Of a stretch of 36,043 nucleotides of DNA, positions 13,321-20,778 are shown piece after piece (position 1 is the first letter of the stretch; each line of letters opens with the position of its first letter). Source of the DNA: Candidatus Saccharimonadota bacterium. GTDB taxonomy: Bacteria > Patescibacteriota > Saccharimonadia > Saccharimonadales > Saccharimonadaceae. The position numbers were made by a program, and so were the translations under genes. The notes beneath the pieces were generated by a model. That model was not told where the DNA came from, made no database searches, and saw only the letters and a list, made by a program, of their open reading frames with translations. The DNA is taken from positions 1 to 36,043 of the forward strand of contig WRNW01000006.1 in the NCBI GenBank assembly GCA_009776375.1, written 5' to 3'.

Positions 13321-15256
13321 ATTCGTGATCAGTTTTGCGGCCGTCCCAGACTATGAATAAACCACCAAAATCATCGCGCGAGGAAGTTTTTTCGAGCAGG
13401 TTGAGATCGCGTTTGAGGCCGTTGACTGCGCCGTTAAGGATTTCGACGCGCTCGCTATTTTCACCATCCAAAGCTACCGCCAGCTCGGCGCTGAGACTTT
13501 CAAATTTGCTGCGGAGTTTTAGTTTTTCCAACTCAACCATGTTCGCGAGCAACAAGATTCGCTCGTCCGTGTCGCCGCCCAGTTCCTGTGATGCGATGAT
13601 TTCTAGTTCAGCCATTTTGTCCGCCATTTCGCCGGAAATTTCGATTTTTTCACCCAATAGATAATATTTCAACTTCGCAAAAGTTTCGGTCAAGTACTCG
13701 TCACGCAGATTATTTAGGATGGTTCGCAAACGCTGGGTTTTGAGCGCGATTGCAAAAATTTGATTCAGGAAATATTGTTCATCACGACGTGAATATTCGC
13801 GACGTGGTGTTTTGATTTCGCGCATAATTTTTCGTGGTTTTTTATCTGTAACAAACGAATACATTTTTTGTTCAAGGACGTGCAAACTGGCGCCCGTTAG
13901 TTCGCTCAACTGTTTTAGATAAAATTCGATTTCGACTGCGTCGCGGAGATTGCGAATTAGTTTTAATGCCTGGCTAGTCAAGGTTTTTTTACCATCCGCC
14001 GTGGTTAAATCTTCGCGCGCGGCGTATTGATTAATCACCCACTCGACAGCTGGTACATGTTGTTTGATCGCGGCACGCCATCTGTCGATATTTTTTTGAA
14101 TGAGCTCATCGGGATCCTTCGCTTCATTAAACGAAATCACCGAAAGTTTTAATTCCAATGGTTCGGCCAGAGCAATCGCTCGTTCGGTTGCCGCTAACCC
14201 TGCGCGATCACCGTCGAAACATAGTCGGACATTGTGGCTCAGGCGTGATAAACTTTTTAAATGATCGCGGGTCAAGGCCGTCCCCGCACAAGCCACCACA
14301 TTTTTTACCCCGGCCTGGTGCGAACTAATCACGTCCAAATTTCCTTCGACTAAAACTGTAAAATCTTCCTGGCGAATGGCGTTTTTGGCAAAGTTTAATC
14401 CGAAAACTTGGCGGCTTTTGTCATACAAAATCGTCGCTGGCGTATTCAAATATTTTGGCTCGCCATCTCCGATAATTCGCCCGGTAAAACCAACAATTTG
14501 ACCCTGACCATCACGCAACGGAATCATCATCCTTGAACGAAACATCTCGCCACCGCGACCGCCGATCAAACCAGCCGCGCGGATTTCTGGTTCGCTAAAA
14601 CCTCTTTTTAATAAAAGTTGTTTAAGGTTGACACGCGATCTGGGACGACCTTCTTCTGAATCCTCTCCACGAAAATGCGTCAATGGAGCCGCCGGAGCGA
14701 CAGGGTCCCCCATAGATGGGGATGTCGCGCCGCGCGGATCGCTTGACGCATTACGGGATGAAGAAGAAGGTCGTCCCAGATCGCTATCTCCTGGCGCATA
14801 ACCAATTCCCCACTCCATGACGGTTTCGCGCGATAGTTTTCGCCCGTTCGATATGTAATTTGAGGCTTCCTTTGACTTGACCATTTCGCGTTGGAAATAA
14901 TTCATCGCCAGATTGTTCATTGTGATAATTCGCTCTTTGCGTTTAGCGAGATCGCGCGGCGCTCGTTCGTCGTATTGACCGAGATCCACACCGGCTTTTC
15001 GGGCCAAGAGTTCCAAGGCACCGCGAAAATCTAAACCTTCAACCTCCATGACGAAACTAAAGACATCACCGCCCTTGTTAGAGGAAAAATCATGCCAAAT
15101 ATCCCGCTCGGGCGTGACGAAAAATGACGGAGTTTTCTCATTGGTGAACGGCGACAGCCCACGCCAATAGCGACCAGAACGTTTGAGCTGAACATATTCG
15201 CCAATCACGTCCTCGATGGCCAGCCGCGCCCGCACCTCTTCCTTTGCGTCTTGCAT
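13319..15256 (-). CDS. dnaG: DNA primase with zinc ligands lost and a palindromic insertion
   Basis: 645-residue primase that makes RNA primers at replication forks. The N-terminal domain keeps the zinc-finger framework (GLSPFTNEKTPSFFVTPER, IWHDFSSNKGGDVFSF), but the usual Cys/His ligands are Ser, Thr, Asp and Ser. The RNA polymerase core follows, with TOPRIM motifs VLVEGNLDVISSHQAG and CFDGDRAGLAATERAI. The C-terminal 180 residues are helical and would bind the helicase. Residues about 158-208 are a 50-codon insertion encoded by a palindrome, placed between GYAPGDS and RVNLKQLLLKRGFSE, which would otherwise be continuous. A TAAAAT ends 6 bp before the ATG, suggesting a leaderless mRNA. Confidence 0.95.
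   Translation of the reverse strand: MQDAKEEVRARLAIEDVIGEYVQLKRSGRYWRGLSPFTNEKTPSFFVTPERDIWHDFSSNKGGDVFSFVMEVEGLDFRGALELLARKAGVDLGQYDERAPRDLAKRKERIITMNNLAMNYFQREMVKSKEASNYISNGRKLSRETVMEWGIGYAPGDSDLGRPSSSSRNASSDPRGATSPSMGDPVAPAAPLTHFRGEDSEEGRPRSRVNLKQLLLKRGFSEPEIRAAGLIGGRGGEMFRSRMMIPLRDGQGQIVGFTGRIIGDGEPKYLNTPATILYDKSRQVFGLNFAKNAIRQEDFTVLVEGNLDVISSHQAGVKNVVACAGTALTRDHLKSLSRLSHNVRLCFDGDRAGLAATERAIALAEPLELKLSVISFNEAKDPDELIQKNIDRWRAAIKQHVPAVEWVINQYAAREDLTTADGKKTLTSQALKLIRNLRDAVEIEFYLKQLSELTGASLHVLEQKMYSFVTDKKPRKIMREIKTPRREYSRRDEQYFLNQIFAIALKTQRLRTILNNLRDEYLTETFAKLKYYLLGEKIEISGEMADKMAELEIIASQELGGDTDERILLLANMVELEKLKLRSKFESLSAELAVALDGENSERVEILNGAVNGLKRDLNLLEKTSSRDDFGGLFIVWDGRKTDHE
14635..14784. repeat. 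Palindromic element inside dnaG (23-bp perfect terminal inverted repeats)
   Basis: A 150-bp hyphenated palindrome, exactly 50 codons. The outer arms 14635-14657 and 14762-14784 are perfect 23-bp inverted repeats starting GCGATCTGGGACGACC. Nested inside are AATGCGTCAA (14674-14683) with TTGACGCATT (14743-14752), then GCGACA (14697-14702) with TGTCGC (14723-14728), and a small CCCCA/TGGGG tip. The translated part is Ser/Pro/Arg/Gly-rich and without hydrophobic core. Its position in a loop of an essential protein implies that it is tolerated in frame. Confidence 0.85.
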
Positions 15257-15262
15257 AGCTCT

Positions 15263-15268
15263 ATTTTA
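15263..15268 (-). promoter_or_regulatory. Leaderless dnaG promoter (-10 box)
   Basis: Minus-strand TAAAAT ending 6 bp before the dnaG ATG at 15256. The expected transcript start coincides with the ATG and there is no ribosome binding site. No convincing -35. The remaining gap up to 15377 holds only a small AT-rich inverted repeat (TAACGAT/ATCGTTA near 15318-15338). Confidence 0.45.
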
Positions 15269-15377
15269 CTACGAGGTGAGAGAAAAAAGAACTTCATGTT
15301 GTTTTCGAACGAGGAGTAACGATCAAGCTATCGTTAGCAAGCTCTAGTGTTTTTATTTTATCTATGATCCAATAATT

Positions 15378-15860
15378 TTATATATCCCAGTAAACATAGC
15401 AGAGTTTAACGATATAATCTGCAGCCGCCACGGCAGATTGCGCTACATGCAATTCTTCGAGTGCGAAACTGCTGACGTCATCTCCCAATTCAGCAGTAAT
15501 AGCTATGCTGGCAACTGCGCCCGCCCGCTGTTCAGCTCGTTTCTTGTCCGCCAAAATGATTTTCATAATGTCGCCAAAATGTTCGACCAAAAAGCCTCTT
15601 TCTTCGTACTTGTGTTTCATTCCAGTTGGATCTGCCCTGTATGTATTGACATATTCACTGGCCCTAGACATAATGCGTTCTTGACAGGCAATATCATCGA
15701 GTTGCTTACGAGAGTGTTTAGCACCTTTGGCATTACTTTTCATTGCCTGTTGGATTGCGTGGTAATCTGTTTCAACTGTTTCAAACACCGCTATTTCCGC
15801 TTCATTAAATTGCCCTTTTTCCGCCGATAAAGTACTAAGATTATCAGTTAGTCTTTTCAT
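15378..15860 (-). CDS. Hypothetical helical protein, last gene of the argS-like operon
   Basis: 160 residues, not recognised. It is mostly helical and charged, with a central segment YVNTYRADPTGMKHKYEERG and an Ala-rich C-terminal half (KKRAEQRAGAVASIAITAEL). There is no signal peptide or TM helix, so it should be cytosolic. The start codon overlaps the end of the racemase gene by 17 bp, indicating translational coupling. It is the fifth and last gene of the operon, and no strong terminator is seen after it. Confidence 0.65.
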   Translation of the reverse strand: MKRLTDNLSTLSAEKGQFNEAEIAVFETVETDYHAIQQAMKSNAKGAKHSRKQLDDIACQERIMSRASEYVNTYRADPTGMKHKYEERGFLVEHFGDIMKIILADKKRAEQRAGAVASIAITAELGDDVSSFALEELHVAQSAVAAADYIVKLCYVYWDI

Positions 15861-16581
15861 GTATCAGTCCTCCCTCCATATATCTATCAACCAAACAACT
15901 CGCCAGGATTCGATTAGCATCAATTAGGTTATTCTCATATTTTGAACGACTATTTTTGCTGATGCTATCAAAAGCAATCGGCAATTCGGTGCAACCCAAA
16001 ATGAATCGACTGACACCAGTCTTAGCCATTTCATAAATCACTTGATGAAGAAATCGAGCCGCTTGCTTTTCCCGATGTGCCATCACTAGATCAATAGTTT
16101 TGTCTAGCAGTTTTTGTTGTTGATCGTTGGCTTCGGTAAAGGCCACCCCATGTCGATCCAAATAATTATGATAAAGTTTTTGGTCCCGAGTGCCGCGCGA
16201 TGACAGCAAACCAAAAGTCGCATTTGGCGCTGCCTTCTTAGCCACTTTGGCGACTTCGTCAATCAAGTTAATCACCTGCGTGTCGCGCTGTGGTTTTAGA
16301 TCGTTATAGTAAATGTGAGCGGTATTACAGGCGATACCGATAATATTTGCACCCCAAGTTTCGAGCTGTTTCACCATTTCAACAACACCGTCATGGAAAG
16401 CCGGACTATCATTCGCCAGCGCATCCACACCGATACCATGGTTAAACATGATGACATCGGGATATTCTTCGTCCTGGTGTGCACCATATTTTTCCGCCGC
16501 ATAGTCGTAGATTTTCTTCAAGACGTCAAATCCCGCCAGCGGTCCGATGCCCGAAACCAGGCCTATGGTTTTATTCTGCAA
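15844..16581 (-). CDS. Aspartate/glutamate racemase family protein
   Basis: Cytosolic PLP-independent racemase-family enzyme of about 245 residues. After the start, TIGLVSGIGPLAGFDV is the N-terminal loop. The two catalytic cysteines are present in GIACNTAHIYY and ILGCTELPI, so it should be an active racemase or related isomerase. The start is uncertain. A longer frame begins at 16668, but it would overlap the previous gene by 98 bp. TTG at 16581 (or GTG at 16584) lies just after AGGAGG, the best ribosome binding site here, and leaves an 11-bp overlap. Substrate could be Asp, Glu or another amino acid. It acts with the M20 and ArgRS-like genes upstream. Confidence 0.85.
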   Translation of the reverse strand: MQNKTIGLVSGIGPLAGFDVLKKIYDYAAEKYGAHQDEEYPDVIMFNHGIGVDALANDSPAFHDGVVEMVKQLETWGANIIGIACNTAHIYYNDLKPQRDTQVINLIDEVAKVAKKAAPNATFGLLSSRGTRDQKLYHNYLDRHGVAFTEANDQQQKLLDKTIDLVMAHREKQAARFLHQVIYEMAKTGVSRFILGCTELPIAFDSISKNSRSKYENNLIDANRILASCLVDRYMEGGLIHEKTN

Positions 16582-17488
16582 CACGGCCCTCCTCATTTTC
16601 GAGTTGTTTGTTAATTGGTTTTCTGAGCGTATGACTGGCGCCCTGCCTATGGTCATAGTTAATATCACCCTTCGAAAATAGATTAAATAATGGAACCACT
16701 CTGATATTTAGAAATTCCTTGAGAATATCCCTCATGCTACGCTGTTGGCCTCTGTAGCTCATGCCATTTTGAGAATAGCGTGGTAAGATATTGACAATGC
16801 CGTCTCCAATAAATTGCAATTTCACCAATGATAAAGCGGCATCCAATAAGGCACAGCTTGCCTGACCTGTTTGATCATCTTTATCGAATGTAAACAGTTC
16901 CACGTTATGTCTTGCAAGCAGGATTGTTTTCTCATCACCGGTGGCTACTTCTACAGTCAGACCTCTTGATACGAGATTTTCGCAGATTTCTTGGGCTAGA
17001 GGAAACATCTCTTTTTCTAATACGATATGTTCTGGATTATAGCCTAATCCATTAATTGAATGTATTAGACTATGTATTTTGGATAAGTCAGCCTCTGATT
17101 CTGAGTGATAATCATCTATAAAAAGTACGTCTGTCGCCATGATTCCGGCTCGACCCAGCCTGGATCTAAGCTCCTGCGCAAGTAAAATCTCTTTTTTTAG
17201 CTCCTCTACTACTAACTCACTTTCGAAAGTCTCGTCTAGATAAATATGAGCAGATTCAATAGCCACTCGACCAATCTCAGCGTTTGATATTCTTTCAACC
17301 AATTTGTCTATTTCCTGACTGTGTTCGACAAGTGGCGACGACAATACTCCTTGCCAAGTTTCTTGCATAACATTCTCTGATAGCGTTGCCAAAGTATTAT
17401 GAAGTCTCTCCTCAAACGTTTGAGGCGTAAACCTCATAATTACCTTGTCACTCTGCTCAGCATTCCCGGGAAAGCTTTGCCTAGCCAT
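16571..17488 (-). CDS. Conserved-context hypothetical protein of the argS-like operon
   Basis: 305 residues, function not recognised. Residues 1-110 are helical (ERLHNTLATLSENVMQETW). The middle looks like an alternating alpha/beta domain with ATDVLFIDDYHSESEADLSK, HIVLEKEMFPLAQEICENL and VEVATGDEKTILLARHNVEL, possibly a Rossmann-like nucleotide- or substrate-binding fold. The Asp-Asp-Tyr-His segment could be catalytic or metal-binding. No TM or signal peptide. The ATG overlaps the end of the M20 gene by 8 bp, and its own end overlaps the racemase, so the four genes should be made in fixed ratio. Confidence 0.7.
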   Translation of the reverse strand: MARQSFPGNAEQSDKVIMRFTPQTFEERLHNTLATLSENVMQETWQGVLSSPLVEHSQEIDKLVERISNAEIGRVAIESAHIYLDETFESELVVEELKKEILLAQELRSRLGRAGIMATDVLFIDDYHSESEADLSKIHSLIHSINGLGYNPEHIVLEKEMFPLAQEICENLVSRGLTVEVATGDEKTILLARHNVELFTFDKDDQTGQASCALLDAALSLVKLQFIGDGIVNILPRYSQNGMSYRGQQRSMRDILKEFLNIRVVPLFNLFSKGDINYDHRQGASHTLRKPINKQLENEEGRVAE

Positions 17489-18698
17489 TTTCCATCACCT
17501 TCTCAAATAAGAATTTATACATTTGGACAGCTCCCAGGACAGACTGGATTGATATTTCTTCATTGGGTTTATGTGCCATTGATAATTCCCCTGGTCCCAT
17601 GGTGACACCCTCGAGGCCAGCATTACGTAGGATAAATCCCTCATCACCGCCATTGAATCCAGCTACAGGCTGGCCGGTCGCTTTTTCGGAGATCTTAGCA
17701 ATTTTTGAATCAAGACTAGTCATTGACCCGCCCTCATCGCTGAGAACTTCCAATGTCACGCACTCTCCTTCTTCAAGTTGATATCCGTTGAGGATTAAAT
17801 CTGCCACCTCTCTAATCCTTTGTTCATGCACCCCAGGTATTGGCAGCGTCCTCATATCTACTGAAAAACTAGCGCTTTTTGGCGTTGAGGAATAGTTGTC
17901 TGTTTTCACAACGCCAGCCGAAATTTGGATCGTTGAGTGAGGTGGATCAAAAATCCTAGCTTCTTCGTCACTTGAGCTACCCAGTTTTAGGTTTCTGGCG
18001 TATTGATTAATGTTACTACCAACACCCATTGCGACCGCTAGCGCATTTTGCACATTATCAGAGACGTGGCCAGGATGATCAACCTCTATGCGATAATTAG
18101 CTAACCAACGACCCTTTTGCGCAACCATCGCACGTATTTTGCCGTTCTTTTCCGTAGGTTCACCGACTACAAATATGCCAGATTCGATAACGCTTACGGC
18201 CCCTAGCTGGCCAATAGCTAATTTAGCGCCACGATATGATAAGTCTTGCTCGGCCGCCTCTTCATCGTATGTAAAAATAATGCTTATCCTTTTATTTGTC
18301 TTCTCAAGCTCTCCACTGATTGAATTAGCAGCTAAGAGCATCGCTACACCGCTGCCGTGTGTGTCGCAAACACCTCTGCCTAACCAGGTATTGCCCTGCT
18401 CGCACAACTCCCATGGGTTTGTCTGCCATTCGTCAATATTCACTCCGACAACGTCTGAATGGTTTAGTGCCGCTAAAACCTGTCTGCCGTCTGGATCGCC
18501 AAAATTAGCAACCAAAAGTGACTTGTTACTCGCATCCGGATCGGGAATTCTTATCATTTGGCAATTAAAACTTTGTAAATAGTCATCCACTGCATTAATA
18601 AAATCAAGGTTGCCTCCCCCGGGGCGTTGACTGTTGGAAACCATGATACCCATCAGCTCCCTGGCGTGCCCTAAATTCTTTTCTTGGTTGGTAGACAT
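17481..18698 (-). CDS. M20-family metallo-deacylase/peptidase (ArgE/DapE-like)
   Basis: 405-residue zinc amidohydrolase of the M20 family, close in form to N-acetylornithine deacetylase. The metal and catalytic motifs are complete: ALNHSDVVGV (H80, D82), GRGVCDTHGSG (D112), TYDEEAAE (catalytic Glu near 146-147), VVGEPTEKNG (E180) and SMAHKPNEEI (H376). The dimerisation domain KGRWLANYRIEVDHPGHVS lies between. Classical arginine biosynthesis is not expected in a CPR genome. The gene begins one base after the ArgRS-like gene, so a role on an arginine-like or N-acylated substrate is possible but unproven. Confidence 0.88.
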   Translation of the reverse strand: MSTNQEKNLGHARELMGIMVSNSQRPGGGNLDFINAVDDYLQSFNCQMIRIPDPDASNKSLLVANFGDPDGRQVLAALNHSDVVGVNIDEWQTNPWELCEQGNTWLGRGVCDTHGSGVAMLLAANSISGELEKTNKRISIIFTYDEEAAEQDLSYRGAKLAIGQLGAVSVIESGIFVVGEPTEKNGKIRAMVAQKGRWLANYRIEVDHPGHVSDNVQNALAVAMGVGSNINQYARNLKLGSSSDEEARIFDPPHSTIQISAGVVKTDNYSSTPKSASFSVDMRTLPIPGVHEQRIREVADLILNGYQLEEGECVTLEVLSDEGGSMTSLDSKIAKISEKATGQPVAGFNGGDEGFILRNAGLEGVTMGPGELSMAHKPNEEISIQSVLGAVQMYKFLFEKVMENG

Positions 18699-18699
18699 C

Positions 18700-20622
18700 T
18701 TATATTTCTCCTGGTAGTTCTATATGTAGCAGTCGTGCCGCATTCTCCATAACTTGCTTGGCAGCTTTTACGAGGTTGATACGGAACACTTTGGTATTTT
18801 CATCTGTTGCGCGAGACACTAGGCTGCTCTCATAGAAGGAATTAACGACCCTGGCAAGCTCTGTTAGGTACGCAGCAACCTTATGCGGACTAGCTTTGTC
18901 CGCAGCTTCTTTAACCACTACCGGAAACCACATCACTTCCGTCAGAATGTTTTTTTCTTGCGGCGAGATTTCTGCTGGAAGACTCACTAATCTATCAATA
19001 AAACTATCGTCATTCTCCTCAATCAATTTTCGCAACCTAGCATGTGTATATTGAATCTTTACAGATCCGCTATCAACAATTTTTTCAGCAATGTTAAAAT
19101 TAAATTCCATGTCTTTCTCGTAAGATTGCCTTAAGTCATCGAATATAAGAGCGCTAATACCAATAGCTTTCGCACGCGCTTCATCGCTCTCTGTCCATGC
19201 CGCACCGATATCAGCTCTCCGTTCTTGTATACCTCGACGTGCAGAATCTATTGCCGAATCCATCAGATCATCTAGCATCACGACCTGTCCTTCTCGACTT
19301 TTCATTTTTCTACCATCGACATTAAGGTGACCGAATGATATGTGTCTAACATCACTCAAGGCAAAGTAGCCAAGCTGTTTAGCCATGTTGAATAACTTTA
19401 TACAATGATCACCCTGTTCTTTACCAATTACGTAATAAACTTCATCGGCACCCAATTCGCAAGCCCGATAGCGAATCGCTGCCAGATCACGCGTTAAATA
19501 TACGCTCCCGCCGTTTGGCTTTTGTAGAATCTCTCCTTTCGGAAGATTGTCCTTGCCAAGCATGATTTTGTCATTCATATTGCCTTTACCGTCAATGAGG
19601 GTCTGCGACGGCAATATTATCGAATCATCTTCATCATACTTTAGAACACCTTGCTTAATCGCTTCTTGCAAAACATCTGTCATTTTATCTTCGTAGAAAC
19701 TTTCGCCTTGAATGGCATCGAATTCTATACCAAGTCTGCCATAGGTACCCGCGAATTCCTCTAAGCTCCATTCTCTAAATTGCTGCCAGAGTGCAGTCAG
19801 TTCCGTATCTCCTTCTTCCATTTTGCGCCATAACGTTCTGGCAGTCTCGACCATTTCTGGATTATCTTTACTTTCCTTGTTATATTCCCGATAAATTTCC
19901 AAGAGAGTGTTGGCAGGATTTTCAGCAATCATTTGCTGAAATAAGGGCGCATTCTCCTCCATATGCTTGAAATACATATAAAATATACCGCCAAATTGCG
20001 AGCCCCAGTCACCTATGTGATTGATGCCAAACGAGATATTACCAACAGCTTCTTGCAGGTTCATAAGACTTTGGCCAATGATTGTGGAGCGGAGATGTGC
20101 CACAGTCATTTTCTTAGCGATGTTCGGAGACGAATAATCAATAATAACAACTTTTGGATCGCCGTCCGAGGAAGTGCCATATTTTTCTCCCAAATCCAAG
20201 ACTTGATTTAGAATATCGGTGCCGATTGATTGTTCGTCAATACCAATATTAATGTATGGACCCACCTTGTCTGCTAGTTTAATGTGCTTCAAGGCGCCGA
20301 TGTCGGACAAGTCAAAGTTGTCCATCATCCCATTGTTGTGCACATTAATTGACAAGTCATACTTTTCACGATAATTACTATCCTTGATCTTTTCAGGCAC
20401 CATACCTTGGCCAGGAGAACGGTTGACAAGCCTGCTGATTTCGTTAATAAGCTCTGTTACTACATAAACACCGATTGGTGGTATGTTTTTCTCGACAAAT
20501 TGTCTCTTCTTGCGTTCTAATGCATTTTTAGTTTTTTCATCAACAGTTTTATTCAAGTCTACGAGAGAGAGAGAGAGAGAGAGAGAGAGGATCAGAGGGT
20601 TCAGTATTCGAATCCTCGACAA
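18700..20622 (-). CDS. Second arginyl-tRNA-synthetase-like protein with degenerate HIGH motif, possibly phase-variable
   Basis: About 640 residues from a TTG, class I ArgRS-like. The catalytic region reads SSPNIAKKMTVAHLRSTIIG, where ArgRS normally has HVGH, so the first His and the Gly of HIGH are replaced (TVAH). The KMSKS-like loop is GRKMKSREGQVV. NHIGDWGSQFG and the C-terminal tRNA-binding region ending VFRINLVKAAKQVMENAARL are present. A full canonical argS lies at 32898-34619. The best start signal, GAGGA plus ATG at 20647, is out of frame with this body because of the CT tract at 20563-20589. Only a TTG without a ribosome binding site (20622) is in frame. It may be in an OFF state, or the tract may be mis-assembled. 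Confidence 0.85.
   Translation of the reverse strand: MSRIRILNPLILSLSLSLSLVDLNKTVDEKTKNALERKKRQFVEKNIPPIGVYVVTELINEISRLVNRSPGQGMVPEKIKDSNYREKYDLSINVHNNGMMDNFDLSDIGALKHIKLADKVGPYINIGIDEQSIGTDILNQVLDLGEKYGTSSDGDPKVVIIDYSSPNIAKKMTVAHLRSTIIGQSLMNLQEAVGNISFGINHIGDWGSQFGGIFYMYFKHMEENAPLFQQMIAENPANTLLEIYREYNKESKDNPEMVETARTLWRKMEEGDTELTALWQQFREWSLEEFAGTYGRLGIEFDAIQGESFYEDKMTDVLQEAIKQGVLKYDEDDSIILPSQTLIDGKGNMNDKIMLGKDNLPKGEILQKPNGGSVYLTRDLAAIRYRACELGADEVYYVIGKEQGDHCIKLFNMAKQLGYFALSDVRHISFGHLNVDGRKMKSREGQVVMLDDLMDSAIDSARRGIQERRADIGAAWTESDEARAKAIGISALIFDDLRQSYEKDMEFNFNIAEKIVDSGSVKIQYTHARLRKLIEENDDSFIDRLVSLPAEISPQEKNILTEVMWFPVVVKEAADKASPHKVAAYLTELARVVNSFYESSLVSRATDENTKVFRINLVKAAKQVMENAARLLHIELPGEI
20563..20589. 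repeat. GA/CT dinucleotide microsatellite in the start region of the argS-like gene
   Basis: Twenty-seven bases of strictly alternating G and A on the plus strand (13 units plus one base), read as CT in the gene and coding for Leu-Ser repeats. From the ATG at 20647 the frame after the tract gives Arg-Arg-Leu-Glu and then a stop at TAA. Gaining one unit or losing two would join that ATG to the ArgRS body. Tracts of this length are prone to slipped-strand mispairing. Confidence 0.9.
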
Positions 20623-20676
20623 TCTGACTAGTTAATAATTCTGGCATACAATCATTCCTCAAATCTTATGCTTCGT

Positions 20677-20705
20677 ATTGTAGCATCAGTATTTGATAAA
20701 ATCAA
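20677..20705 (-). promoter_or_regulatory. Promoter of the five-gene argS-like operon
   Basis: Minus-strand -35 TTGATT (20705-20700), 17-bp spacer, -10 TACAAT (20682-20677) preceded by TGC. Transcription should start near 20670. A GAGGA ribosome binding site (about 20660-20656) is followed after 8 bases by the ATG at 20647. Confidence 0.7.
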
Positions 20706-20765
20706 GACTTTATTATATAACCATGGACATGGGCAGTAAATTTGTTTAATACTCTACGCTTGTGG

Positions 20766-20771
20766 TAAAAT
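20766..20771 (+). promoter_or_regulatory. Leaderless promoter of the membrane protein at 20779
   Basis: Plus-strand TAAAAT preceded by TGG (extended -10); a weak -35, TTGTTT, lies 18 bp upstream at 20742-20747. The ATG at 20779 begins 8 bases after the box, so the transcript should start on the ATG. Confidence 0.5.
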
Positions 20772-20778
20772 TGTCGAT

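Noticed and set aside
15310-15360. Small inverted repeat followed by a T-rich stretch on the plus strand
   Set aside because: No plus-strand gene or convincing promoter precedes it, and for the minus-strand genes the T-run is on the wrong side. Left as an AT-rich inverted repeat only.
16582-16668. Upstream extension of the Asp/Glu racemase
   Set aside because: It would overlap the previous gene by 98 bp, and the added residues do not match the family. The AGGAGG before the GTG/TTG at 16584/16581 gives a better start.
16571-17488. Idea that the 305-residue protein is a cyclodipeptide synthase using the ArgRS-like partner
   Set aside because: Size and context were suggestive, but the characteristic catalytic serine and tyrosine motifs of that family could not be recognised.
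20600-20622. TTCGAATCC-like sequence resembling a tRNA T-loop next to the argS-like gene
   Set aside because: No acceptor, D or anticodon stem can be drawn around it, and it overlaps the GA tract. Not a tRNA.
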